64,000 nt of DNA, taken from contig VXCM01001488.1 in NCBI GenBank assembly GCA_014773175.1, positions 30,125 to 94,124 of the forward strand, in the 5' to 3' direction. Below the pieces are notes generated by a model. It did not search any database, was not told the origin of the DNA, and saw nothing but the letters and a program-made list of their open reading frames with translations. Positions 11,257 to 21,379 of the stretch are shown in pieces. How positions within the stretch are numbered: the stretch's first letter is position 1; each line of letters opens with the position of its first letter. The stretch comes from Lucifuga dentata. Taxonomy: Eukaryota > Chordata > Actinopteri > Ophidiiformes > Bythitidae. The position numbers and the translations under genes were made by a program.

Positions 11257-11744
11257 ACCATATATACTCATGTATAAACCGATCTCATGTATTGACCTGA
11301 TTTTGACCTGCAAATTTAGATTTTTAAAGAAACCCATATATAAGCCGACCCCCTGATGTTGTTCCATCAATGTATTTGTTTAGCAAATTACCTGTTTTTC
11401 TGTGTATTGTCACAGTATTCCTGTGATTTTCTGATAATAATCCACGTACCAGTAAACATGATATTTATTTCAGCAGCTGATTACCGTAACTGACCAGTCC
11501 CAGCAGAGCTTACTGGCTGCTGCAAAATGTGCTGATAAGATGTTTAGTCAGGAAATACCTCATTCTAAGGTATGATTTAAACTATTTTTCATGGGTAGTG
11601 GTAATGGTAGTATTTCCACCCCTGGAAATTTCCTTCTCTGGGATCAAATTTGAATTTCTTGTGTATTTACTTTGCGAAATTTGGTAATAAAAACTCGGCT
11701 TATACTTGAGTATATACGGTAATTATACTCGAGTATATACGGTA
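11257..11744. mobile_element. Family B TIR element, copy B1
   Basis: It starts ACCATATATACTCATGTATAA and ends CTTATACTTGAGTATATACGGT, so the termini are inverted repeats; the right end is duplicated once (11721-11744). The middle contains GGTAGTGGTAATGGTAG and TGCTGATAAGATGTTTAG. Other copies are at 36184-36610 (opposite orientation) and 60349-60847. There is no transposase ORF, so it is a non-autonomous DNA transposon. Confidence 0.8.
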
Positions 11745-12053
11745 ACTTGGAGTTGGCTGTTTTTCTGTAATAAGCACCTAAGTGGAGTCCAGGCAGTATT
11801 AATGGTGATTACATTTGTGCTTTTCCTGCACTGTCAAAGTACCAACGTCTGCCATGAGTCTGATAATAGAATTTTAACAACAATGCTGCTTTGTCAGAAT
11901 CCCCAGAAGCATCCATTGTAGCATCGACAGCTGTTTGTCTCCCTCAGATTCACCAGACACACATCAACTGACATCTTTTACCTCTGACACACTGTGTTTT
12001 CAACAAATAATATACAACTATATACTAATGCAAATATCATTTCTATGTTTGTA

Positions 12054-12059
12054 TTTATT
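12054..12059 (-). terminator. Candidate polyadenylation signal AATAAA
   Basis: On the minus strand AATAAA lies about 86 bases past the stop of the intronless coiled-coil ORF. It fits a 3' end for that transcript, but the motif is common in AT-rich DNA. Confidence 0.4.
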
Positions 12060-12144
12060 TTTTAGGACAAACTGGACTACCCAGACAAAATCTTCACCAA
12101 AAAACAGCCTTGCGAGATGCAGGTTGCTCATGGAACAACCGTCT

Positions 12145-13752
12145 CTACCAGCGCCGTGCTGACAAATGTCTGGCTTCCTGTTCTTTGATTGGCTTCGCTT
12201 CATCAGTCAATTTTTTATCAATGACCTCCACTGACGCCTTGAGCCGCTCTTCCTGGTGTCTCTGAAAGGCCTCCTCGATCTTTCTGGCAAAGATGGCCTG
12301 TTTTGTCTGCCGCCGCTTGAAATGGTACGGATCTAGACTGTCATTTTGCATATCCTCTATCTCCGCCTTAATTGCTTTAAAATGTTCACAAAAGGCCTTC
12401 TGATTTTGTCTGAGGGTGTGATTTTCTTTCTTCAGATAATCAATCATCACGCTCATGTCCTCTTTCTGTGTCGTAACTGCTTTTAATTTGTCGTCCCAGG
12501 CCTTCTGATTTTGTCGGAGGTCGTTACATTCTTGCATCAGATGATTCATCTGCAGAATCATGTCCTCTTTCTCAGCCAGAAGTCCTGTAAACGTCTCTTC
12601 CAAGACCTCACAATTTTGTTTGAGATCTTGATTTTGCTGCTGCAGAGCATCATTCTGAAGACTCTTTTCCTCTTTCTCCACCATAGCTGTTTTTAATTTG
12701 TCATCCCAGGCCTTCTGATGTTGTCTGAGGTCACTATTTTCTTGTTTTAGAGCATCAATCTCCAGGCTAATGTACTCTTTCTCAGCCAGAAGTCCTTTAA
12801 ATTTCTCAACCAAGACCTCGTTATTGTGTTTGAGGTTTTGATTTTCCTGCCTCAGAGCATCGTTCTGCAGAGCCATGTCCTGTTTCTCAGAAACAAGCAA
12901 TTTAAATTTGTTCTCCAAAGCCTTGTAATGCTGTTTGAGCTCATAAACGTCTTGATTCAGAAGATCAGTTGGCTGGCTCACGACCTCTTTATCAATTTCC
13001 AACATCGGATTGCGATCATCTTTTTGCTGAATCCATTTGTCTTCTGTTCCTATTGTTAAATTTGAAAACTTGTCATTCATGAAGCGCTCCAGTACCATAT
13101 TGTTGAGATGGAGCTCATGAAGTTTTTGTTTCAGAAGATCAGGTCTCTGGTTCATGACTTCAATGTTGCCATCTAAGGTCTTGGGATTTTGTTTGAGCTG
13201 GTGAACTTCCTGTCTTAGAGCATCAATTTCCTGGCTGATGACCTTAAATTTGTCACCCAAAGCCTCAGGAGTTTGTTTGCCCTGATTTTTTTGTTTCAGA
13301 GCATCAATTCGCAGGATCATCAGCTCTTTTTCCACTTGCAGTTTCTGGTGAAATTCCCAGAAAATTTCATTTTTCACCTCCACTTTCAACTTGTGGTTGA
13401 CCTCAGATGCATCATTTTTGAAAGCAGATGCTGGCTCTTCCACCAATGAACTTAACTTGTCGATCCTGGTGGGCTGGACGGTTGCATTGTGGTCCAAAAC
13501 CAAAGCTTTAACACTGTCAGCAACACATTTTTCCTTGAGGCAGAGGTCATGACCTTTTTTATCGGCCACTTCATCCCTCATCTCCTCGTGGATTTTTTTG
13601 AGATGTGTGCATTGAGGCGGGTTTTTTTGAAGGCCTTCAAAAAAGGCCCGTGTCTTTTGATATGTTGAACAGCGGGGCTCTTCATCAGCCCTGCTCTCAT
13701 TCTGCTGGGAACTCATAGTTGAAGTGTTAGAGCTAAAATTCATCTTCATCAT
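12145..13752 (-). CDS. Intronless 535-residue coiled-coil repeat protein, function unknown
   Basis: An uninterrupted ORF runs from ATG 13752 (context GAGAATG, purine at -3) to TAG at 12145. No signal peptide, membrane segment or catalytic motif is visible. Residues 1-110 are a polar, low-complexity head (MSSQQNESRADEEP). About residues 140-460 are charged heptad coiled coil made of 35-residue units that alternate forms like KAWDDKLK and EVLVEKFKGLLAEKE, joined by DALxQENxxLxQ. The tail is basic (FKRRQTKQAIFARKIEEAFQRHQEER). It lies in the tjp2 intron between the PDZ3 and SH3 exons, on the same strand. It is intact despite its length, so selection or recent origin is likely. It could be a retrogene, a structural or testis-expressed coiled-coil protein, or a lineage-specific ORF. 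I do not recognise the family. Confidence 0.8.
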   Translation of the reverse strand: MMKMNFSSNTSTMSSQQNESRADEEPRCSTYQKTRAFFEGLQKNPPQCTHLKKIHEEMRDEVADKKGHDLCLKEKCVADSVKALVLDHNATVQPTRIDKLSSLVEEPASAFKNDASEVNHKLKVEVKNEIFWEFHQKLQVEKELMILRIDALKQKNQGKQTPEALGDKFKVISQEIDALRQEVHQLKQNPKTLDGNIEVMNQRPDLLKQKLHELHLNNMVLERFMNDKFSNLTIGTEDKWIQQKDDRNPMLEIDKEVVSQPTDLLNQDVYELKQHYKALENKFKLLVSEKQDMALQNDALRQENQNLKHNNEVLVEKFKGLLAEKEYISLEIDALKQENSDLRQHQKAWDDKLKTAMVEKEEKSLQNDALQQQNQDLKQNCEVLEETFTGLLAEKEDMILQMNHLMQECNDLRQNQKAWDDKLKAVTTQKEDMSVMIDYLKKENHTLRQNQKAFCEHFKAIKAEIEDMQNDSLDPYHFKRRQTKQAIFARKIEEAFQRHQEERLKASVEVIDKKLTDEAKPIKEQEARHLSARRW

Positions 13753-13813
13753 TCTCTGGTTGCTTCAACTGAGGTCCTGAGTGCCTCTGCCTTCTAAAGG
13801 CTTCCAATTAAAT

Positions 13814-13860
13814 AATCAGAATCCATGACGTCATAGTTTGTGACGTCATGGATTCTGATT
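13814..13860. promoter_or_regulatory. Perfect inverted repeat with two consensus CRE sites
   Basis: Bases 13814-13833 and 13841-13860 are exact inverted repeats (20-bp arms, 7-base loop). Each arm holds TGACGTCA (13826-13833 and 13841-13848), the full cAMP-response element bound by CREB/CREM/ATF factors. They lie 62-108 bases upstream of the ATG of the coiled-coil ORF. More CRE-like words (GATGTCA, TGACATCA) follow out to about 13965. This looks like a promoter for that ORF, but the CREs could also be a by-product of the palindrome. Confidence 0.55.
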
Positions 13861-14250
13861 CTACTGAGACAGTCACAGGACATTGGATGATGTCATAACA
13901 TTTAAATGACTAGAAGTCAATCCATGGTGATGACATCATCGAGGACATCACAGAGTTTGTGATGTCATGATCAGGGTTACTTTAAAAAATTAATTAATAA
14001 AATTAAATAATAAAAGAAAAGAAAAGAAAAGAAAAATTAATTAATTTTTAAAAGTAATCTGGTACAGTTGCTAATTACCTGCTAACATGTAATCCAACTA
14101 TCACAATATTAAAGGCAAATAACCTGATACTTTCCGTTTGGATTATGTTAATGCCGAATGCGCTCATAAACACAAGAGGAAATACATTTATTTTTATTTT
14201 ATTTATCAATAAGATGACTGTTTTTCACTGGGGTCTGTAGATAATGTGTC

Positions 14251-14254
<4 letters not shown>

Positions 14255-14292
<38 letters not shown>

Positions 14293-14384
14293 GCTTCCTG
14301 AGTGTTGTTGATAATGAGAGAAGTGTCACTTCAGTCAGGGCCTCATCTTTCTCACCCTCCATTCATTCACCCTTAACAAACAAA

Positions 14385-14424
<40 letters not shown>
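14255..14424. repeat. Facing (TG)n and (CA)n microsatellites
   Basis: A (TG)n run at about 14255-14291 and a (CA)n run at about 14390-14424 are about 100 bases apart, so the two can pair as a hairpin. Confidence 0.85.
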
Positions 14425-14427
<3 letters not shown>

Positions 14428-14825
14428 CCACTGCCTCTGGTGGAGCAAGATAACTATTGAAATGTCTGCTTCTTTACTCATCATGCACATATGAGTTAGG
14501 ATTTGCATTTACACCTTGTATTAAAAAGCGTTCTGGTTATCTGGACTCTGCTGCATCCTGATTGGCTCTCAGTAGGCGGGTCGTTAGGTGCTTCATGTTT
14601 CCTCTTTGCTCCATGGAATTTTTTTAACGAGGGTGAGGAGGAAGATGAAGAAGGCTGACATTTTCAACCTGAGGGTGGATTTTTAGCTAACAACAAGGCT
14701 AACAACAATAATTTATTTCTGTTGGAATATTTTGCTGTGGCTTCGGTTCAGGCTGTTAGAGTGTAACTTTGAAAAGGAGTCTGTGCTGCCCCCTGTGGCC
14801 AGTATGAGATGTACGCCACACCTAC

Positions 14826-15489
14826 TTTAAAGGACCATACCAGCGAGCATGCCTGTTTGAGCCCAATATACAACCCGCACACATGTTACGTTACTGACAG
14901 CAATTTTCCAAAACACAAAACCATATTTTAGTTTTCCTGTTATTTTTTTCAAATCCTCTAATCTTTCAAAATCAAATNAACACAAAACCATATTTTAGTT
15001 TTCCTGTTATTTTTTTCAAATCCTCTAATCTTTCAAAATCAAATGTTCAGTTTTTTCACCTACCTTAAAATTCAATATTTCGCCTTCTAAGACTTATGCA
15101 CAATAGTAGAAAGCAAGGTCATTTTAATTTTTCGATAAAAGCCATCTTCTCCTGGGACTATATTTCCTGGCGGAGACATACATCATCTGCTGTGCAGCTC
15201 CGAATTGGAATAAATAAAGTTATAAATAAAGTTACTTTAGCACAAAGCTATTAGACATAATGTTTGTTGTGATGGATTACATATCTGAAACGTTTTTCAA
15301 ATCTCTACAAGTTTATTTTTATAGTGAACTATAATGAACTGAAACCAGTAGAATGGAAGGTAGGAAAAACAATTCTGAAATGTATCGCTAAAACAGTATA
15401 TTCTGGGAAATGGTTGTCAGCAATGTAATGTGTATATGGGTTGTATATATTGGACTCAAACATGCATAATCACTGGTATGGTCCTTTAA
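14826..15489. mobile_element. Family A MITE, copy A2
   Basis: Ends TTTAAAGGACCATACC and GGTATGGTCCTTTAA. The copy is inflated by an assembly duplication around N 14978. Confidence 0.85.
14912..15044. repeat. Assembly duplication around N 14978
   Basis: The 66 bases at 14912-14977 are repeated exactly at 14979-15044, within MITE copy A2. Confidence 0.9.
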
Positions 15490-15738
15490 ACATGCAGCCT
15501 GTGTGAAAGTGTGTGGCTTTAATTATGGAGGAGTGTGTAAATCATAAATATTGCACAGGCCATGTGGCAAAACAGCAGGTAAAGTGAATATTGAGATATT
15601 TTGATCTCCACTCTGCAGACATATGTGTGCAATATAATGCATTACATAACAGGATATTGTGCCTGTTATATGGGTCAAATATTGCATTAATGTCTTAAGT
15701 GTAAGCATGCTGGAGCCAATAAAAGAAAGAATTTTTAC

Positions 15739-15847
15739 CGTCCGGTTTGCTCTGAGCCAGGATCGTGATGTCCTCGCCTTTGGGAATCTCCAGCAGGAAG
15801 AGCACCGCTTCCTCCCTCACAACACCTTGAAAATCGACGTTGTTCAC
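15739..15847 (-). CDS. tjp2: tjp2 exon: second half of PDZ3
   Basis: The exon encodes [19 protein letters not shown], then [17 protein letters not shown]: the C-terminal helix and last strand of PDZ3. It is 109 bp, with acceptor TTCAAG before 15847 and donor GTAAAA after 15739. It enters in phase 0 and leaves in phase 1. Confidence 0.96.
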
Positions 15848-15904
15848 CTTGAAGTAGAAGAATCATCAGTGTTAGGACAGCGACAAGCAAATATTTGTCA
15901 GTGA

Positions 15905-16445
15905 TCAACAGTTAATATGGAACATATTATTTTAAAATCATATGTTTAAGTCTTTTGAAGCCTTTATGCCAGTTATAAAACAGTCATATTAGGCCTTAGT
16001 ACATGGATGAATTCTGCAAAACAGACAAATACCCACAGTTATTTATCATGCTGCTCTAGTGCCACCTGTAGGCCAAAGTTATATCAAATTTTGCAGGACT
16101 GCTTATTGCTTGTCCACCAAAATAAGTTTTGATACTAAAAAAAAAAAAAAATTCAGAAATATATCAATGAAAACAGATGGAGGACTGCATTGTTTAATTG
16201 CAAGCTTTTATCATCTTATTAATATTATTTCAATCCAGTTACATGAGCCAATTACACACACACTTCCACACACACACACTTCTCCATTGTTTTCACTTTT
16301 GCAGTGGTAGAATAATACACACCCACTTATAATGTCATCACGATTACCACTTCAGGTCCTGCTATTTCTTTCAGTTTAAAAGTTTTTTGGTTCCTAGCTA
16401 ATTTATTTTTAGTCGAAATGCTCTGAACAGTTCCAAATTAGGTCT
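15905..16445. other. tjp2 intron, no gene seen
   Basis: Contains a poly-A run near 16138 and short CA runs near 16255-16275. Nothing else was recognised. Confidence 0.55.
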
Positions 16446-16800
16446 GAGAACCAACCACCTAAATAAGCAAATAAACAACCAACACAACAACCAACCGCCC
16501 AACCAACCAGCCAAACAACCAACCAACCAACAAAAAAAGCATATAAACAACAACCAACCAAACTAACTAAATAAACAAGCAACCAAGCAGCCAAATAACC
16601 AACTAAATAAGCAAATAAACAACCAACCAGCCAACCAACCAACCAACTAAACAAGCAAATAAACAATAAACCAACCAGCCAAACAACCAACTAAATAAAC
16701 AACCAACAAGCCAACTATCAAACCAGTAATCAACAACCACCAACTAGTGACCACCAACTAATCAACCAACCAACCAACCAACAACAACCAAACAACCAAA
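16446..16800. repeat. Imperfect (AACC)n-type tandem array
   Basis: About 350 bases are built almost only of AACC, AAAC, AACA and AACT units (minus strand GGTT-type). The opposite strand is therefore G/T-rich and gives a false ORF full of W, V, L and G. The array begins about 130 bases past the PDZ3 exon donor. Confidence 0.9.
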
Positions 16801-16932
16801 CAGACACATGCATTAGTTGGCACTGTAACACAGCATCATCTCTTAGCTGTAGGAAATGTGCAGAAACAGCTAAATAAAGCTAAAGGTTTGTGTTCCTTTA
16901 CATAAAAAAAAGATAATTACTTGTGTTTGTAC

Positions 16933-17083
16933 CTTTAAAATCTGGTCTCCCATGCGTAGACCCTCTTCCTCAGCAGGACTTCCCTCTTGAATACCAGCAA
17001 TGAAGATGCCGACATCGTTTCCTCCTGCCAGCCTCAGCCCGACACTGTCGCCTTTCTGGAAACTCACCATCACCGTGTTCGGC
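16933..17083 (-). CDS. tjp2: tjp2 exon: first half of PDZ3
   Basis: The exon encodes [22 protein letters not shown], then [21 protein letters not shown] and RMGDQILK. The PDZ carboxylate-binding loop is GLRL, preceded by the ZO-typical GDSV. It is 151 bp, with acceptor CTGCAG before 17083 and donor GTACAA after 16933. It enters in phase 2 and leaves in phase 0. Confidence 0.97.
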
Positions 17084-17394
17084 CTGCAGGGTCGGAAACA
17101 CAGCTTCTATAGAAATGCAGGCCGCTGGTTTCATGTAACTGCTCTACATGATCGATGTGCAGAGAGAAGGTGGTTATTAAGGCAGAAACACGGTACAGAA
17201 TCCTTCACCTTCCCTGTGACCTTTGACACAGCCTGACTGCAGATGAAAATGATTTGAGACCAGTTCTCCCTGTAACACCATAAAATAATAAAAGTATTAT
17301 GTAATATGTATGGATCTTCCTCTACTGTAAGGCTTTGTTTTTGCTTCTTTTTCATTTCCTGCTTCTCCACCTTTGTCTCATATGAGGATGGAAT

Positions 17395-17760
17395 TCATAA
17401 AACACAGCAACAGATTTAACATGTCGATAAGGGCAAATATCATCATGCAGCCATGTTACTTCATTCACAAATGTCTGTAAGCAGCATCTTTTAGCGTCTG
17501 AAAGAGACGTTAGGACAGTGTTTCCTTCTTTACATTTCAGGGAAGCGATTCATAAAACACAACATCACACAAAAATTAAGATGCGTTTCAGTCTGGTGGT
17601 AAATTTCATGAGTGATATTTTCAACTATGTTTGCCTCAAATGCATTAGTGATTAATAAATCTGATTGATAAGCCCACTCAGTTGATCAGTCAGTCTATTT
17701 CAAAGTGGAGAGTTTTGATCTGATCTCGCACACATCCTAGTGGCACCGAGCCTCTTCATA
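17395..17760 (+). repeat. Family C dispersed repeat, copy C2
   Basis: Carries the family words ATAAAACACAG, ATCTTTTAGCGT, TTTCAGTCTGGTGGTAAATTT, GATCAGTCAGT and GAGTTTTGATCTGATCTC. Other copies are near 855-1000, 18880-19420, 24945-25420 and 34340-35265. No ORF or clear termini; probably an old non-autonomous element. Confidence 0.75.
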
Positions 17761-18007
17761 AAGCATCGGCTGCACTTGCAGTGTCTTTCTTATGCACAAT
17801 GCACAAGAAAACACCCCTCAAATCAGAATTCAGACTTGGAAAATCAGGCTAACTTTCCCATCCCCGAGTACTGACATCATGTCAACATGGCTGCTCACAA
17901 CCTTAACAGCAAGAAAAGTACTATTTCTTTGTTTCTAAATGAACGTTTAGATGCATTTTCTTTAAATCAATCAGCATACAGACACAGTAGCTGTTAAACC
18001 TGTAAAT

Positions 18008-18048
18008 CAAAACAGCTAAATGCACCGTCAGTGCATTTAGCTGTTTTG
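18008..18048. repeat. Perfect 18-bp inverted repeat, 5-base loop
   Basis: Bases 18008-18025 (CAAAACAGCTAAATGCAC) are matched exactly by the reverse complement of 18031-18048. The loop is CGTCA. The surrounding intron is not repetitive, so this looks like a template-switch type inversion. Confidence 0.9.
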
Positions 18049-18583
18049 AGAAGACAGTTACCTCATAAACATTAATGCTGTCACTCATACTATTAGTGGT
18101 AGCTAGCTGGCTAACTAACTTGCTACATGCTACAACAGTAGTCACTTTTGTTAGCTGTTCTTGATTTTTTGATTTGAAAGACTTACTTCAGTTACGTAAT
18201 GTGTTTAGGTATCACTAACGTTAGCTAGCTAGTTGCTACTTTTACTTTTTACGGTTTCTTTACCACACTGCAGCCCACCTGGCCTGACTTTATCTGTTAA
18301 AAGCTTTGTAAAATGGCATCTTTACTTCCTTAATGTATTTCCTGTTGACACAGGAAGATGGGGCGGGGCATAGCATGGTGAGTTTTAAACCAATGGGATG
18401 TCAGTAAGGAGAAGAAAGACAGTTGATTTGATCTGAGACATGGAAGCAGTATTTTTTGTGTGTGTGTGTGTGTGTGATGGACTGAAGCTCCAGTTTGTCA
18501 CTGATGTTTTACTTATTTCCAAGAAATCCAGCAAAGTTCCCATTTCTCCCATTTCTCTTAAAAAAAGAAGATGGAGCTCTCAC

Positions 18584-18647
18584 CCATATACTTTTTCATC
18601 TTCTGGACTTGGCCGGAGGAGGATCTTGGGTGTGGTTGTTACCGCAC
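18584..18647 (-). CDS. tjp2: tjp2 short exon: linker into PDZ3
   Basis: A 64-bp exon encoding AVTTTPKILLRPSPEDEKVYG. It was found from the phase gap between the 20684-20566 exon (leaves phase 1) and the PDZ3 exon (enters phase 2). The PSPEDExxYG motif just before PDZ3 is conserved in ZO-2. Acceptor is CTGCAG before 18647 and donor GTGAGA after 18584. Confidence 0.93.
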
Positions 18648-18879
18648 CTGCAGGGAAGAGGATGGAGTCTGAAAGTATTTCAATGAGAATCTTTCATACT
18701 GACATTCAGCTGTTTTAACAGAACATATGTCAGCAAAATGACATGATGAAAAACCTTCATGTAATAACAATTTGAACAGAGCCCCTTACATCGGGAAACT
18801 GATATTATCAGTCGATTTTGATTCATCCCCAATGTATCGGAAATAAATGTTGGCCAATATGAAAATGACAATATGATAA

Positions 18880-19420
18880 TTCTTGAAACACAGCGCCAGA
18901 TTTAACATGTAGATAAGGACAGATATCATCATGAACCACGTTCCCTTATTAATAAACGCCTGTTAGCAACATCGTTTAGCGTTAGCCTTGAAAGAGATGT
19001 TACTAATATTCCCTTATTTACATGTTGGGGAAGTGATTAATAAAACACAGTCACGCAAAAATTAAGACCTGTTTCAGTCTGGTGGTAAATTTAATCAGAG
19101 TGATGTTTTAAACTGTACTTGCGTCACATGTGTTAGTGATCAATACATTTGATAGATAAGTTCACTCAGCCGATCAGTCAGTTGATTTAAATGGGGATTT
19201 TTGATCTGATCTCACACATTCTAGAGGCACTGAGCCTCTTTATCAAGTTTCAACTCTGTGTTCTGCATCTCTCTCTCAGTTACAACACACACACACCACA
19301 CCCATCTCCTGTGCACCGGGACTCTCGGTAGTGTTGGATCTACAGTATTATCTCTCTTATCTTAGTGTCAGTCCTAAAAGCTGGAGCTCTGAAGCAGCAA
19401 ATTTAAGTTTCCTTTCCTTC
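18880..19420 (+). repeat. Family C dispersed repeat, copy C3
   Basis: Starts near AACACAGCGCCAGATTTAACATG. Shares GTTTCAGTCTGGTGGTAAATTTAAT and the GATCTGATCTCACACATTCTAG end with copies C2 and C4. Confidence 0.75.
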
Positions 19421-20560
19421 TTTAACACCAGATGAAGCAGTATAAAGCGTGACTTTTAAATATGAAGCAGCTCATTAACATGCTGATCTTCACTGGTATT
19501 TACCTGAGACATACCTTACAGTAATGTGTTGGTAATGGGACAAAAATACATTGATTAACATAAGGGAAGCTTTATGAAGAGCTTTAATTACCACAGATCT
19601 TATGTAGCGTGATGCAGTCACTGTAATTTATTTATGAATTTCCCCTAATGTGGTCAAGGTAATTTATGCTAATTTAGACACCAGGTGCAAGTGACCCGAT
19701 TCTGATGTTTTACTCAAACATGTCACGTATCAGACACGTGATGTATACATGTTAAAAAAAAAAAAAACAGTAAAAGAACATGGAATCAGACACTTTCAGA
19801 TCACACATCATAAAACGACGATGGAACAAAGTCTTCTAGTTTTCTACAGAGCAGCGATCACTGGTATTGATCCCTCATTCCCGGATCATTTATCTGCATG
19901 GTATCAAACCATACAGAGACAGTTTGTCCCTCACAGTCATCAGATCACATTTTACTGTTTGTTACAGTTGCTGACGATGTCTTTAAGCCCACAACTCAAA
20001 CAAGCTTACAGGAAAACCTGGAGTGGATTATCACAAAATGAGGGCTGGGAGTCTACAAGTATTCAAAGAATGAAAGCGGAAACAAAAAACTGACAAAGAC
20101 TTGTGGATAAGAAAACATTTTGTGTTGTTTTAACATTGTGGGAAAATTCAGATGATCTATCCTTTTTATCAGCTCTTCCTTAAAATAACAATAATTTGCC
20201 ACAATAACAGAATTCCCACAGATTTGTATTGTTTTGAAGTATCTGAAATCATCTGACGTACCACCAGGGGGCACTTCAGGTACCGCAGGTGGTACACTAA
20301 CCACAATTTGAGAACGACTGATTTTGATAACTTAATTTAAAAATGTGTTTAGCACAATTGATTATATATTTATAATTTTATGTAATTTTTTAATTTAAAT
20401 GTGATTAAAGTCAGTTTTCTAAATGATATTAAAAACAGGATCATCTGTTACTGGAGCCAGTATCCTATCTACAGAATGGAGACTGTGGATTTTTTTTTCT
20501 TGTTTTTTATATTTTTTATGACTTGTGATGATGTGATGGTGAACTGAGGTGGACCATATG
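19421..20560. other. tjp2 intron, no gene seen
   Basis: The segment 19700-19800 (CCGATTCTGATGTTTTAC ... GGAATCAGA) resembles the left part of the TIR element at 40073-40826, so it is probably a truncated copy. The 114-codon frame at 19749-20093 starts in a poly-A run and has no recognisable motif. The rest is AT-rich. Confidence 0.5.
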
Positions 20561-20565
20561 ATTAC

Positions 20566-20684
20566 CTGAAGGCTCCTCTATGTGTGGGGGGGCTCGGTCC
20601 AGCTCAACGGACACCTGAGGGTCCTCAGGAACTCTGAAAGGAGATGCCATAGCCGACACTTTGGCTGTTCTGACTGGCTCTTCC
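20566..20684 (-). CDS. tjp2: tjp2 exon: PDZ2-PDZ3 linker, second part
   Basis: A 119-bp exon encoding REEPVRTAKVSAMASPFRVP, then EDPQVSVELDRAPPHIEEPSG. It is acidic and proline-rich, as expected of the disordered linker. The acceptor TAACAG is immediately preceded, in transcript sense, by (TG)30, so the usual polypyrimidine tract is a dinucleotide repeat. Donor is GTAATC. It enters in phase 2 and leaves in phase 1. Confidence 0.93.
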
Positions 20685-20687
20685 CTG

Positions 20688-20690
<3 letters not shown>

Positions 20691-20750
<60 letters not shown>
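20691..20750. repeat. (CA)30 microsatellite abutting a tjp2 splice acceptor
   Basis: A pure 60-base CA run on the plus strand, which is (TG)30 in the tjp2 transcript, ends 6 bases before the exon starting at 20684. Confidence 0.97.
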
Positions 20751-20753
<3 letters not shown>

Positions 20754-20817
20754 GGATGCTCAAAGGAACTATCAACTAATTAAAGCCTCATTTGCAAGCT
20801 GCTTCTGTTGTCTCTGG

Positions 20818-21077
20818 TTTAAAGGACCATCCAGTAGTTTTGCATATTTGAGTTCAATAAATACAACTCACATACGTGTTATGTTACTGATAACCATTTC
20901 CTAACATAAACAACTTTAGCTGTAAATAATAGAATTGTTTTTCCTTCCAGATTAATTGGAAAACAAATTCTAAAATGTACCGCTAAAGTAGTATATTTTG
21001 GGAAAATAGTTGTCACTAATGTAACATGTATACGATTGTAGTATATTTGACTCAAACACGTATGATAACCGGTTAGT
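20818..21077. mobile_element. Family A MITE, partial copy A3
   Basis: Left terminus TTTAAAGGACCATCC. The right part has CTCAAACACGTATGATAACCGG, a diverged right end. The internal region is deleted. Confidence 0.7.
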
Positions 21078-21121
21078 TAGCACAACTAAAGTACTTACTA
21101 AAGTTAGTAAAGTACTACTAC

Positions 21122-21141
21122 TACTAACCCTAACCCTAACC
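21122..21141. repeat. Short telomere-like (CCCTAA)3
   Basis: CTAACCCTAACCCTAACCC follows a (TAC)n run and precedes a fragment of family B end sequence (GGCTTATACATGAGATCAGCTTAT). It is short and may be chance. Confidence 0.7.
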
Positions 21142-21379
21142 CAAATTCAAGGGGTCGGCTTATACATGAGATCAGCTTATATGGGTGCAACACAATAAAA
21201 TGTGCAAAATGTGAAGGGGTCTTAATACCTTCTGGAGGCGGTGTAAAACAGGAGCAGGGCCATGACAGAAGCTTCCAGAAAGTTCCCACAGTATTAGATT
21301 TATTCATGCGGTTTTTGTTATTTTGTTATCTTGTCTGCAGATATTTGTTATCTTGTCTTGTTGCACTCATCCGTCCTAC

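Noticed and set aside
12511..13059. Plus-strand frames across the coiled-coil ORF
   Set aside because: Antisense to the 535-codon ORF and interrupted; they reflect its repeat structure.
16409..16690. 93-codon minus-strand frame rich in Trp, Val, Leu and Gly, looking like a membrane protein
   Set aside because: It is only the translation of the (AACC)n-type tandem array.
16446..16800. CRISPR-like regular repeat
   Set aside because: The units are irregular 4-base words without spacers, in an animal genome.
21122..21141. Interstitial telomere
   Set aside because: Only three CCCTAA units; too short to claim a fused chromosome end.
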